DNA of 64,000 nt. It comes from Fimenecus sp052298855 (GTDB lineage Bacteria; Bacillota; Clostridia; Oscillospirales; Acutalibacteraceae). The notes beneath the pieces are model-generated. The model saw only the letters and a program-made list of their open reading frames with translations. It was not told the origin of the DNA and did no database searches. Numbering within the stretch: position 1 is the first letter of the stretch; every line of letters begins with the position of its first letter. The position numbers and the translations under genes are program-made. Location: assembly GCA_052298855.1 (NCBI GenBank), contig DAVZXP010000007.1, positions 62,001-126,000 on the forward strand. The letters are read 5' to 3'. Of the stretch, positions 25,792-34,440 are shown piece by piece.

Positions 25792-26430
25792 ATGGTAATC
25801 GATACACGGGAAATCTTGCGATATTCAGGCTTTAGGGGTGCTTCTCCCGACCCGAAAACCGCAGAGATGATAGAAGAATTGAAAAAAGAGGTAGAGCTTT
25901 GCTCTGACCCTAAAAGTATATACAAAGAGGTTGAGTTTACAAAGACGGAAGAGTCGATAACCGTTGAAAATATGACTTTTCACAGCAAAAAGCTTGTTTC
26001 ACACCTTAAAAATTCGGACAGGCTTTTGATTTTTGCGGCGACTCTCGGTACTCCGAGCGATATAATGCTTCGTAAGTACATTTCGTCAAATTCGGCAAAG
26101 GCTGTCTTGGCGCAGGCTACACTTGCGGCGGCTTGTGAGAGCTATTGCGACGAGGTTTGCTCGCAGATTGCAAAAAAAGAGCTTGAAAACGGCTACTATC
26201 TGCGTCCGAGATTTTCTCCGGGGTATGCAGACCTTGATTTGACCTCACAAAGAGAACTTTTTGCTCTGCTTGACATCACCAAAAGAATAGGCGTTTATCT
26301 TTCGGACAACTGCCTTATGATACCGACAAAATCGGTCAGTGCGTTTATCGGCTTGACGAGGGATAAGGACTGTAATATAAATTCGTGTGAAAATTGCGGT
26401 AACACAGAGTGCGAATTCAGAAGGACGTGA
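25792..26430 (+). CDS. Stand-alone methionine synthase activation-domain protein
   Basis: A 212-residue protein corresponding to the AdoMet-binding reactivation domain of MetH, which is normally its C-terminal module. The key loop RPRFSPGYADLDL (about residues 138-150) matches the RPxxGYP-type SAM-binding motif. It begins 4 nt after rrf2 and ends 4 nt before metH, whose product lacks this domain. A C-terminal cysteine set C-x4-C-x2-C-x4-C (194, 199, 202, 207) resembles a metal or Fe-S site; this extension is known in clostridial homologues only as far as I recall, so its function is unproven. Confidence 0.88.
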   Translation: MVIDTREILRYSGFRGASPDPKTAEMIEELKKEVELCSDPKSIYKEVEFTKTEESITVENMTFHSKKLVSHLKNSDRLLIFAATLGTPSDIMLRKYISSNSAKAVLAQATLAAACESYCDEVCSQIAKKELENGYYLRPRFSPGYADLDLTSQRELFALLDITKRIGVYLSDNCLMIPTKSVSAFIGLTRDKDCNINSCENCGNTECEFRRT

Positions 26431-26434
26431 AAGA

Positions 26435-28807
26435 ATGAAGTTTAAGGAAAAGCTTGGTAAGGAAATGCTTATATGCGACGGTGCAATGGGTACCTTGCTT
26501 ATCGAAAACGGGTTAAAAGCAGGGGAATTGCCCGAGATGTGGAATATTGAGCATCCCGAGATTCTCTATAAAATACACAAGCAGTATGTAGACGCAGGTG
26601 CGGATATTATTTCCGCAAATACTTTCGGTGCGAATCGCTTAAAACTTGACGGTACAGGTCATTTGGTTGAGGAAATCATTACCGATGGCGTTAATATTGC
26701 AAAAAAAGCCACACAACAGGCAGACCGTGATGTGTATGTTGCGCTTGATATGAGCACAACGGGTAAATTGCTTGAGCCGTACGGAGATTTGCCGTTTGAT
26801 GAGGCTTATGATATTTTTAAGCAACAGGCTATAGCGGGAGAAAAAGCAGGTGCAGACCTTGTTTTGCTTGAAACTATGGGCGACCTTTACGAAATCAAGG
26901 CGGCAACGCTTGCCGTTAAGGAAAATACAGAGCTTCCGCTGATTGTTTCGATGATATTCAATGAAAAAGGACAGCTATTGACGGGTGCGGATGTGAAAAC
27001 CGCAGTGTTTACGCTTGAGGGACTCGGCGTAGATATGATTGGCTTGAACTGCGGACTCGGACCTAAGGAAATGCTTGAGCACGTAGAAGAGGCTGTTAAG
27101 TATTCGAGTACGCCGATTTTGGTAAATCCAAACGCAGGCTTGCCCGAATGTGTAAACGGAGTAACGAGCTATAAAGTCAGCGCAGAGGAATTTTCCGACG
27201 ATATGGAAAAAATTGCAAAACTCGGCGTTTACTGTGTCGGCGGCTGTTGCGGAACAACTCCCGAGCACATAAAAAAGACTGCCGAAAAATGCAAAAAAAT
27301 AGCGGTTTCTCCTGTAAAGCAAAAGCACTTTACAGTGGTTACTTCTTACTCGAAAACAACGCTGATTGGGGAAAAGCCCGTGATTGTCGGCGAAAGAATA
27401 AACCCCACAGGCAAAAAAAAGCTGAAAGCCGCACTTGTTGAAAACAATATGGATTATATTGTCTCCGAGGCGGTGGCGCAGGCTGACAAAAAGGCTGATG
27501 TTTTGGACGTCAATGTCGGTTTGCCCGAGATTGACGAGCCGAAAATGTTGGTTAGTGCGATAAAAACCGTTCAAGGCGTGCTTAATATTCCGCTTCAGAT
27601 TGATACCTCTGATTTTGAGGCGATGGAAAAAGCACTTCGCATCTATAACGGTAAGGCACTTATAAATTCGGCTAACGGTAAAAAGGAAAGTATGGAAAAG
27701 GTCTTTCCGCTTGCTAAAAAGTACGGCGGCGTTGTGGTTTGCTTAACTCTTGACGAAAACGGCATACCCGATACCGCACAAGGCAGGATTGAAATTGCAA
27801 AGCGTATGATTAAAACAGCGGAAAGCTATGGACTGTCAAAAGACGACCTTATTATCGACGCACTTGCAATGACCGTAAGCACAGGCAAGGACAATGCTAA
27901 AGTAACCCTTGAAACACTCGATTATGTGAGAAATACACTCGGCGTGAACACCTGCTTGGGTGTTTCAAATATTTCGTTCGGCTTGCCGTCGAGAGAGATA
28001 ATAAACACGGCTTTCTTTACAATGGCAATGCATTCGGGACTTTCCGCAGGTATCATAAACCCCTTGAGCGATATGATGATGAACGCTTATTATTCGTATT
28101 GCGCTCTCAAAGGCTATGACGATAACTGCGAAAACTATATAAATAACATTGCAAAGGTTGAGGCTGTCGCAAGCGGAGAAACGGTTGATTTGAAAACCGC
28201 TATCATTAAAGGTATGAAAGCTCAGTCCGCCGATTGTGCAAAGGCTATGCTTGAAAATACCGATCCGCTTAAAGTTATTGACGGCTATATAATCCCTGCT
28301 CTTGATGTTGTCGGACAAGCATTTGAAACGGGTAAAATGTTCTTGCCACAGCTTTTGATGAGTGCCGATTGTGCAAAGGCTGCGTTTGACGAGATAAAGC
28401 TAAAGCTCACAGCCGACGGCGAAAAGCAGGAGCCAAAGGGCAAGATTGTCATTGCAACCGTAAAGGGCGATATTCACGATATAGGCAAGAATATCGTCAA
28501 GGTTTTGCTTGAAAATTATGGTTTTGATGTTATCGACTTAGGCAAGGATGTTGACCCCGAGCTTGTGGTTGAAACAGCAAAAAGGGAACAGGTAAAGCTC
28601 GTCGGACTTTCAGCTCTTATGACAACGACGGTCGCAAATATGGAAATTACGATAAAGCGCCTGCATGAGGCTTATCCCGAGTGCAAGGTTATGGTCGGCG
28701 GTGCGGTTTTGACTCAGGATTACGCCGACAGAATTGGTGCAGATTTCTATTCAAAGGACGCAATGGGCTCTGTCAGATATGCTGAAAGGCTGTTCACGGA
28801 AATTTAA
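26435..28807 (+). CDS. metH: Cobalamin-dependent methionine synthase without activation domain
   Basis: Transfers a methyl group from methyltetrahydrofolate via cobalamin to homocysteine. The 790-residue protein has the homocysteine-binding barrel with zinc ligands (GLNCGLGPKEM, GGCCGTTPEHI), the pterin barrel (VGERINPTGKKKLK, LDVNVGLPEID), the B12 cap and the B12-binding Rossmann domain, where His681 in DIHDIGKNIV is the cobalt ligand. It stops after the B12 domain; the reactivation domain is the separate gene just upstream. ATG 26435 was chosen; the frame is open 48 nt further up but that part lies within the upstream gene. Confidence 0.95.
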   Translation: MKFKEKLGKEMLICDGAMGTLLIENGLKAGELPEMWNIEHPEILYKIHKQYVDAGADIISANTFGANRLKLDGTGHLVEEIITDGVNIAKKATQQADRDVYVALDMSTTGKLLEPYGDLPFDEAYDIFKQQAIAGEKAGADLVLLETMGDLYEIKAATLAVKENTELPLIVSMIFNEKGQLLTGADVKTAVFTLEGLGVDMIGLNCGLGPKEMLEHVEEAVKYSSTPILVNPNAGLPECVNGVTSYKVSAEEFSDDMEKIAKLGVYCVGGCCGTTPEHIKKTAEKCKKIAVSPVKQKHFTVVTSYSKTTLIGEKPVIVGERINPTGKKKLKAALVENNMDYIVSEAVAQADKKADVLDVNVGLPEIDEPKMLVSAIKTVQGVLNIPLQIDTSDFEAMEKALRIYNGKALINSANGKKESMEKVFPLAKKYGGVVVCLTLDENGIPDTAQGRIEIAKRMIKTAESYGLSKDDLIIDALAMTVSTGKDNAKVTLETLDYVRNTLGVNTCLGVSNISFGLPSREIINTAFFTMAMHSGLSAGIINPLSDMMMNAYYSYCALKGYDDNCENYINNIAKVEAVASGETVDLKTAIIKGMKAQSADCAKAMLENTDPLKVIDGYIIPALDVVGQAFETGKMFLPQLLMSADCAKAAFDEIKLKLTADGEKQEPKGKIVIATVKGDIHDIGKNIVKVLLENYGFDVIDLGKDVDPELVVETAKREQVKLVGLSALMTTTVANMEITIKRLHEAYPECKVMVGGAVLTQDYADRIGADFYSKDAMGSVRYAERLFTEI

Positions 28808-28840
28808 TTTTTTTCTGAACAATTATGTTATAAAATGTTA

Positions 28841-28871
28841 TTGACAATATCATACTATTGTTGTATGATAT
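28841..28871 (+). promoter_or_regulatory. iscS promoter with perfect palindromic operator
   Basis: -35 TTGACA (28841-28846), 17-bp spacer, -10 TATGAT (28864-28869). A perfect 9-bp inverted repeat, ATATCATAC (28847-28855) and GTATGATAT (28863-28871) with a 7-bp gap, fills the spacer and covers the -10. The site should block RNA polymerase when bound. The Rrf2 protein at 25350 is the obvious candidate, as a related dyad lies in its own promoter. Confidence 0.85.
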
Positions 28872-28931
28872 ATGCGATTTCAGACAAAAAAAGTATGAAT
28901 TGAATATTTTCGATGGAAAAGAGATGTATTT

Positions 28932-30116
28932 ATGAAGGTTTATGCCGATAATGCGGCTACAACAAAATTATCAGAAACGGCGCTTAATGCAATGATGCCG
29001 TATCTTACGGATACATTCGGTAATGCGTCAAGCCTTTATGACATAGGTCAACAGGCTCACCACGGTGTTCAAAATGCGAGGGAGACTGTTGCGAAGGTAA
29101 TCAATGCTGATACCAACGAGATTTATTTCACTTCGGGCGGCAGCGAGGCTGATAACTGGGCAATCAAGGGTGTTGCCGAGGTTATGGCGAAAAAGGGCAA
29201 AAAGCATATCATCACAACCGCCTTTGAGCACCATGCCGTGCTTCATACGGTTAAGAGATGCGAAGAGCTGTTTGGATGCGAAATTACGTATCTTCCCGTT
29301 AACGATAACGGTATTGTTAAACTTGAGGATGTTAAAAACGCTATTCGTGAGGACACCGCACTTGTTACAATAATGTACGCAAATAATGAGATAGGCACAA
29401 TTCAGCCGATAGCAGAAATCGGAAAGCTCTGCCATGAAAAGGGCGTTATTTTCCACACCGACGCTGTGCAGGCTGTCGGTCACCTTCCGATTGATGTTAA
29501 GGCGCAAAATATTGATATGCTCTCAATGTCGAGCCATAAATTCCACGGACCTAAGGGTATCGGCGCTCTTTATATGAGAAAGGGTATCAGAATTCCCAAT
29601 CTTATCGAGGGCGGCGCACAGGAGAGAGGCAAGAGAGCAGGCACGGAGGCTGTTTACGCTATGGCAGGTATGGCGGCAGCACTTAAAGAGGCTAACGATA
29701 ATCTTGCCGAGAGTATGGAAAAAGTGACCGCTTTGCGTAACAGACTTATTGACGGACTTTTGAAAATTCCGTCAAGCAGGCTCAACGGCGACCGTGAAAA
29801 CAGACTTCCCGGTAACGTAAATATCAGCTTTGAGGGTGTAGAGGGCGAGTCACTTCTTCTCTATCTTGATATGAAAGGTGTTTCAGCTTCTTCGGGTTCT
29901 GCTTGTACTTCAGGCTCACTTGACCCGAGCCATGTTCTTTTGAGCATAGGACTTCCTCACGAGGTTGCACACGGCTCGTTGAGGCTCACTCTTTGTGAGA
30001 GCAATACGCAAGAGGAAATTGATTATATTATTGACTGTGTTCCCGAGATAATCGAAAGACTTCGTTCAATGTCTCCGCTTTGGGAAAGATTGCAGAAAGA
30101 AAGAGGTAATTTATAA
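28932..30116 (+). CDS. iscS: Cysteine desulfurase (NifS/IscS family)
   Basis: PLP enzyme that removes sulfur from cysteine to feed Fe-S cluster assembly. The 394-residue protein has the N-terminal YADNAATTKL, substrate region EHHAVLHTV, the PLP aspartate in HTDAVQAVGH, the PLP lysine Lys203 in SSHKFHGPKG and the catalytic Cys325 in the loop SSGSACTSGS, typical of group I enzymes. It is followed by iscU with a one-base overlap and driven by a palindrome-controlled promoter. Confidence 0.96.
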   Translation: MKVYADNAATTKLSETALNAMMPYLTDTFGNASSLYDIGQQAHHGVQNARETVAKVINADTNEIYFTSGGSEADNWAIKGVAEVMAKKGKKHIITTAFEHHAVLHTVKRCEELFGCEITYLPVNDNGIVKLEDVKNAIREDTALVTIMYANNEIGTIQPIAEIGKLCHEKGVIFHTDAVQAVGHLPIDVKAQNIDMLSMSSHKFHGPKGIGALYMRKGIRIPNLIEGGAQERGKRAGTEAVYAMAGMAAALKEANDNLAESMEKVTALRNRLIDGLLKIPSSRLNGDRENRLPGNVNISFEGVEGESLLLYLDMKGVSASSGSACTSGSLDPSHVLLSIGLPHEVAHGSLRLTLCESNTQEEIDYIIDCVPEIIERLRSMSPLWERLQKERGNL

Positions 30117-30550
30117 TGGAATATTCAGAGAAGGTAATGGAGCATTTCGCTCGTCCGCATAATGTCGGTAAAATCGAGGACGCAGACGGTGTAGGCGAGG
30201 TCGGTAACGCTAAGTGCGGAGATATAATGAAAATGTATATCAAGGTAAACGACGGTGTAATCACAGACGTTAAGTTCAACACCTACGGCTGTGCTTCTGC
30301 TATCGCAACCTCTTCAATGGCGACAGACATGATTAAGGGCAAGCCCATTTCGGAGGCTCTCAAGCTTACAAACAAGGCTGTTGTTGAGGCTCTTGACGGA
30401 CTTCCGGCAGTTAAAATTCATTGCTCTGTTCTTGCGGAGGAGGCTATAAAGGCCGCTATCAAGGACTACTATGAAAAGAACGGCATTGAATATGACAAGG
30501 CTCTTTTCAAAGAAGACTGTTGCAATTACGAGCATCATCACGCTGAATAA
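30116..30550 (+). CDS. iscU: Fe-S cluster scaffold IscU (NifU N-terminal type)
   Basis: Scaffold on which [2Fe-2S] clusters are built. The 144-residue protein has the three ligand cysteines Cys34 (GNAKCGD, with the conserved Asp), Cys59 (YGCASAIATSSM) and Cys103 (IHCSVLAEEAI). It lacks the C-terminal Nfu domain of long NifU proteins and ends with a short tail EDCCNYEHHHAE containing an extra Cys pair and three His, which could be a metal-handling tail or chance. The ATG overlaps the iscS stop. Confidence 0.96.
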   Translation: MEYSEKVMEHFARPHNVGKIEDADGVGEVGNAKCGDIMKMYIKVNDGVITDVKFNTYGCASAIATSSMATDMIKGKPISEALKLTNKAVVEALDGLPAVKIHCSVLAEEAIKAAIKDYYEKNGIEYDKALFKEDCCNYEHHHAE

Positions 30551-30563
30551 TTTGATATAATAT

Positions 30564-30598
30564 TCCCTGAAATTCGCTTGAATTTCGGGGATTTTTTT
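30564..30598 (+). terminator. Terminator of iscS-iscU
   Basis: A 12-bp stem with one mismatch or wobble (30564-30575 with 30580-30591), tetraloop GCTT and seven T residues. Confidence 0.9.
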
Positions 30599-30784
30599 GC
30601 GATTTTTTAAGGAAAATAAATATTTATAAAAACTATACAAAAACTGTGAAAAGTGTCGCAAAATATTATTGTAATTATATATTTTATTGCTCAAAAAAGA
30701 CGCTTTTTAAGTGCTTGAAAGCCTTGAAACAGCGAGAAAAACGCCTATTTTTATACTTCCAAAATTTACCGTATAAAAACGTTG
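30599..30784. other. AT-rich gap before DUF134-pflB promoter
   Basis: Together with the flanking terminator and promoter this is a 305-bp gene-free stretch. Nothing beyond AT-rich sequence was recognised in this part; no reading frame with a ribosome site and no strong hairpin was seen. Confidence 0.5.
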
Positions 30785-30812
30785 TTGACATATGTCAAAA
30801 ATGCTATATAAT
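30785..30812 (+). promoter_or_regulatory. DUF134-pflBA promoter with 14-bp perfect palindrome
   Basis: -35 TTGACA (30785-30790), 16-bp spacer, -10 TATAAT (30807-30812). The palindrome TTGACATATGTCAA (30785-30798) covers the -35 box. Its TTGAC-N4-GTCAA layout resembles sites of the CRP/FNR superfamily, so a redox or metabolite regulator of pyruvate formate-lyase may act here; the regulator is not identified. Confidence 0.8.
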
Positions 30813-30854
30813 AGGCTTATAAGGTTGAAAAAAACAGTTATCGGAGGGGTTAAT

Positions 30855-31244
30855 TTGGCAAGACCGAAAAAATTAAGACGAATTTGCGCATACCCCAAGG
30901 TAATGGGATTCAGACCGTTCGGCGATTACGCCGAGGTTGTTGACCTTACCTTTGACGAGTACGAGGTTATGAGGCTTATGGATACTCTCGGGTATTCTCA
31001 GGAGGAATGTGCAATCCAAATGGATATTGCCCGTTCAACCGTCGCTTCAATCTACAATTCGGCAAGGGCAAAGACGGCAGACGCTATTATTTACGGAAAG
31101 TCGCTTGTAATTCACGGCGGAGATATAGAGCTTTGCAAAGGAAGCTCAACCTGCTGCGGTAAGTGCGGTAAAACAGCCTGCAAGGACTGCGGACACGGTG
31201 AGAGTATTTTGTGTTCGGTAAGGGCGGCTAATCGAATAATATAA
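30855..31244 (+). CDS. DUF134 family putative DNA-binding protein
   Basis: The 129-residue protein starts at TTG 30855, seven or so bases after GGAGGGG, giving the family N terminus ARPKKLRRICAYPKVMGFRP. A helix-turn-helix like sigma region 4 follows (LTFDEYEVMRLMDTLGYSQEECAIQMDIARSTVASIYNSARAK). The C terminus is Cys-rich (CKGSSTCCGKCGKTACKDC), able to bind metal or a cluster. DUF134 proteins have no established target. Only 23 nt separate it from pflB, so it may control or respond with the pfl genes. Confidence 0.88.
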   Translation: MARPKKLRRICAYPKVMGFRPFGDYAEVVDLTFDEYEVMRLMDTLGYSQEECAIQMDIARSTVASIYNSARAKTADAIIYGKSLVIHGGDIELCKGSSTCCGKCGKTACKDCGHGESILCSVRAANRII

Positions 31245-31267
31245 ATGTAAATACGGAGGTAAAAGAA

Positions 31268-33499
31268 ATGGAAGCATGGAGAGGTTTCAGTAAGGGCGCA
31301 TGGTGCGACAGAATTGATGTATCAAACTTTATCAAATTGAACTACACAGCTTATGACGGCGACAGCTCTTTCCTTGAAGGACCTACTGACAGAACAAAGA
31401 GAGAAATGGACAGAGTACACGAGTTGCTCATTAAGGAAAATGACAACGGCGGTGTGCTTGACGTCGATACCGAAAGGGTACTTTCAATCCTTTCACACGA
31501 GCCGGGTTATGTTGTTGACAAGGACACGGACGTTATCGTCGGCTTGCAGACTGACGAGCCGCTTAAAAGAGGAGTTTCACCGTTCGCAGGCTTCAGAAAC
31601 GCAGTTCAGGCTTGTAACGCATACGGCTATGAGCTTTCGGAGAAAATCAAGGATGAGTTTACTTACAGAACAACTCACAATACAGGTGTTTTCAGAGCAT
31701 ACACAGACACTATGAAGGCTGCCCGTCACGCAGGTATTCTTACAGGACTTCCCGACGCATACGCAAGAGGAAGAATTATCGGCGACTATCGCAGAATTGC
31801 TCTTTACGGTATGGATTACCTTATTGAGCAGAAGAAAGAGGACAAGCGCAGACTCGGTATGAAAGAAATTCTTGATGAGGAGACAATCCACACTCTTGAG
31901 GATCTTTCAAAGCAGCTTGACTTTATGAATCAGCTCAAGGGGCTTGCTCTTTCATACGGTTATGATATTTCAAAGCCCGCTTCAACAGCAAAAGAGGCAG
32001 TTCAGTGGCTCTATTTCGGCTACCTCGGCGCAATTAAGGAGCAGAACGGTGCCGCTAACTCAATAGGCAGAATTGCCGAGTTTATGGATGTTTACATTCA
32101 GAGAGATATTGAAGAGGGTATTCTTGACGAGGTACACGCACAGGAGCTTATCGATGACCTTGTTATCAAGCTTCGTCTTGTTCGTCATTTGCGTACACCC
32201 GAATACAATGACCTTTTCGCAGGCGATCCGGTTTGGGTTACAATGGCTCTTGCAGGTGTAACCTGTGAGGGTAAGCATATGGTGTCAAAGACCTCGTACC
32301 GTGTATTACAGACACTTTATAACCTCGGTTCATCGGCTGAGCCGAACATTACGGTCCTTTGGTCGGATAGACTTCCCCAGAAATTTAAGGACTTCTGCGC
32401 TCAGGTTTCCATTGATACGGACTCAATTCAGTATGAGAACGACGACGTTATGAGAAGAATGTACGGCGACGACTATGCAATCGCTTGCTGTGTATCGGCA
32501 ATGAAGATGGGCAAGCAGATGCAGTTCTTCGGTGCAAGATGTAACCTTGCAAAGGTTCTCCTTATGGCTCTTAACGGCGGTAAGGATGAAATCGAGGGTG
32601 TACAGATAGCTCCCGAGGGCGAAATCTTTGAGGAAAAGACTCTTACATTTGAAGAGGTTTATGCGGCATATAAGAAGTATCTTTCTTGGATGGCAAGACT
32701 TTACGTCAACACCATGAATATCATTCACTATATGCACGATAAATACGCTTATGAAAGACTTATGATGTCTCTCCATGACACAGACGTTGAGCGTTTGATG
32801 GCATTCGGCGTATCGGGCTTCTCGGTTGCTATCGACTCTTTGTCGGCAATCAAGTATGCAAAGGTTACTCCTATAAAGGACGACAGAGGTCTTATCACTG
32901 ACTTTAAGATTGAGGGCAAGTTCCCGAAATACGGCAACGATGATGACAGAGCAGACCTTATCGGTAAAGACCTTATCGAGTATTTCTACAAAGAACTCTG
33001 CAAGACTCCTTGCTACAGAGGTGCAAGACATACTCTTTCAATTCTTACAATCACATCAAACGTTATGTACGGCAGAAAGACAGGTTCTACTCCCGACGGA
33101 CGTAAGGCAGGCGAACCGTTTGCTCCCGGTGCTAACCCCATGCACGGCAGAGATTGTGAGGGCGCTTTGGCTTCTCTTAACTCGGTTGCAAAGCTTAACT
33201 ATGCTTGCTGTCAGGACGGCATTTCAAACACATTCTCAATCACACCCGACGCTCTCGGAAGTGATAAAGAACAGCAGATTGAGCACCTTACAACAATGCT
33301 TGACGGTTATTTTGAGCAGGACGCACATCATCTTAACGTAAACGTTCTTAATCGAGAAAAGCTTATTGCGGCTATGAACGACCCGACTCTCTATCCCTCA
33401 CTCACAATCAGAGTATCGGGATATGCGGTAAACTTCAACAAGCTCACTCGTGATAAGCAGGAAGAGGTTATTGCCCGTACATTCCATCAGTCAATGTAA
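31268..33499 (+). CDS. pflB: Formate C-acetyltransferase (pyruvate formate-lyase)
   Basis: Splits pyruvate with CoA into acetyl-CoA and formate using a glycyl radical, the main anaerobic pyruvate route. The 743-residue protein has the two adjacent active-site cysteines Cys407-Cys408 (AIACCVSAMKMGKQMQFFGA) and the radical Gly718 in RVSGYAVNF, 25 residues from the end, as in E. coli PflB. SD ACGGAGG precedes the ATG. It lies between DUF134 and the activase gene. Confidence 0.98.
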   Translation: MEAWRGFSKGAWCDRIDVSNFIKLNYTAYDGDSSFLEGPTDRTKREMDRVHELLIKENDNGGVLDVDTERVLSILSHEPGYVVDKDTDVIVGLQTDEPLKRGVSPFAGFRNAVQACNAYGYELSEKIKDEFTYRTTHNTGVFRAYTDTMKAARHAGILTGLPDAYARGRIIGDYRRIALYGMDYLIEQKKEDKRRLGMKEILDEETIHTLEDLSKQLDFMNQLKGLALSYGYDISKPASTAKEAVQWLYFGYLGAIKEQNGAANSIGRIAEFMDVYIQRDIEEGILDEVHAQELIDDLVIKLRLVRHLRTPEYNDLFAGDPVWVTMALAGVTCEGKHMVSKTSYRVLQTLYNLGSSAEPNITVLWSDRLPQKFKDFCAQVSIDTDSIQYENDDVMRRMYGDDYAIACCVSAMKMGKQMQFFGARCNLAKVLLMALNGGKDEIEGVQIAPEGEIFEEKTLTFEEVYAAYKKYLSWMARLYVNTMNIIHYMHDKYAYERLMMSLHDTDVERLMAFGVSGFSVAIDSLSAIKYAKVTPIKDDRGLITDFKIEGKFPKYGNDDDRADLIGKDLIEYFYKELCKTPCYRGARHTLSILTITSNVMYGRKTGSTPDGRKAGEPFAPGANPMHGRDCEGALASLNSVAKLNYACCQDGISNTFSITPDALGSDKEQQIEHLTTMLDGYFEQDAHHLNVNVLNREKLIAAMNDPTLYPSLTIRVSGYAVNFNKLTRDKQEEVIARTFHQSM

Positions 33500-33513
33500 A
33501 ATTCGGACAACAA

Positions 33514-33542
33514 AACGGGCGGATTTTCCGCCCGTTAATTTT
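33514..33542 (+). terminator. Hairpin between pflB and pflA
   Basis: A perfect 9-bp GC-rich stem (33514-33522 with 33528-33536), 5-nt loop and a short TTTT after two A. It may end part of the transcripts so that less activase than enzyme is made. Confidence 0.75.
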
Positions 33543-33559
33543 AGATAAGGAGATAAGCT

Positions 33560-34279
33560 ATGGCGAATATACATTCATTTGAAAGTCTTGCCGCAGTTGA
33601 CGGCGAGGGAATACGCTTTGATGTGTTTTTCAGCGGCTGCCCTTTGCGTTGTGCATATTGTCATAATCCGGACACTTGGCACCATAAGGGCGAAATTGAT
33701 ATGTCGGCACAAGAGCTGTTCAAAAAAGTTAAACGCTATAAGCCTTATTTCAAAAACGGCGGCGGAGTAACCTTTTCGGGCGGTGAGCCGTTGCTCAATG
33801 CAAAATTTATAAATGAAATCGCTCCGCTGTTAAAATCGGAAAATATCGGATATTGCCTTGATACCTCGGGAAGCGTTGAATTGACCGACGAGGTAAAAAC
33901 GGCGATTGACAATGCCGATATGGTTATTCTCGACGTTAAGTTTTACAATGCCGAGGACTATAAGAAATACACGGGCGGAGAATTTGAACGCTTTATAAAA
34001 ATCGGCGAGTACGCAAGCGAAAAAAATATCAGATTGTGGCTTAGAACAGTTGTTGTTCCCGATATCAACGACACCGAAGCGGATATGGATAAATATGCCG
34101 AGCTTTCAAAGCGGTTCAAGTTTGAGAAATACGAGCTTTTGGCGTTTCACACAATGGGATTTTTCAAGTATGATGAGCTTAAAATTGAAAATCCGTTGAA
34201 AAATACAAAAGCACTCGATAAATCAAGACTGCACGAATTGCAGGAATATCTTGACGGAAAAATCGAAATAACGGAGTGA
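33560..34279 (+). CDS. pflA: Pyruvate formate-lyase activating enzyme
   Basis: Radical SAM enzyme that abstracts hydrogen from Gly718 of PflB. The 239-residue protein has the CxxxCxxC cluster motif at Cys27, Cys31 and Cys34 (SGCPLRCAYCHNPDTW), the GGGVTFSGGEPLL motif, and LDTSGSVELTDEV. There is no extra ferredoxin domain, so it is the classical PflA type. AAGGAGA lies before its ATG; the gene is 60 nt after pflB. Confidence 0.96.
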   Translation: MANIHSFESLAAVDGEGIRFDVFFSGCPLRCAYCHNPDTWHHKGEIDMSAQELFKKVKRYKPYFKNGGGVTFSGGEPLLNAKFINEIAPLLKSENIGYCLDTSGSVELTDEVKTAIDNADMVILDVKFYNAEDYKKYTGGEFERFIKIGEYASEKNIRLWLRTVVVPDINDTEADMDKYAELSKRFKFEKYELLAFHTMGFFKYDELKIENPLKNTKALDKSRLHELQEYLDGKIEITE

Positions 34280-34298
34280 TTGCATTTCAATCCGCATT

Positions 34299-34333
34299 TT
34301 CAGCCTCTCTTGCGTAAAGAGAGGCTGAATTTT
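34299..34333 (+). terminator. Terminator after pflA
   Basis: A perfect 13-bp stem (34299-34311 with 34317-34329) with a GCGTA loop followed by TTTT. Confidence 0.93.
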
Positions 34334-34440
34334 AATCAATTATCAAATTTAATAATATCCGTTAGCCGTCATATATCTGCAAATTGGTAGGTCGGTGACT
34401 TGCTGTCGCCGAGGTTTTATAAGCAATTAGCAAAGAAGTT
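34334..34440. other. Left part of repeat-rich gap
   Basis: Start of a gene-free stretch of about 540 bp between pflA and the sodium symporter gene. It has a GTCGGTGACTTGCTGTCGCC segment related to the AGCAAGCC-type modules at 34745-34765 and 45030-45045. No reading frame with a ribosome site was seen. Confidence 0.4.

Noticed and set aside
33514..33542. Full separation of pflB and pflA into two transcription units by the hairpin
   Set aside because: The T tract is short and no promoter is visible in the 60-nt gap, so partial termination within one operon is more likely.
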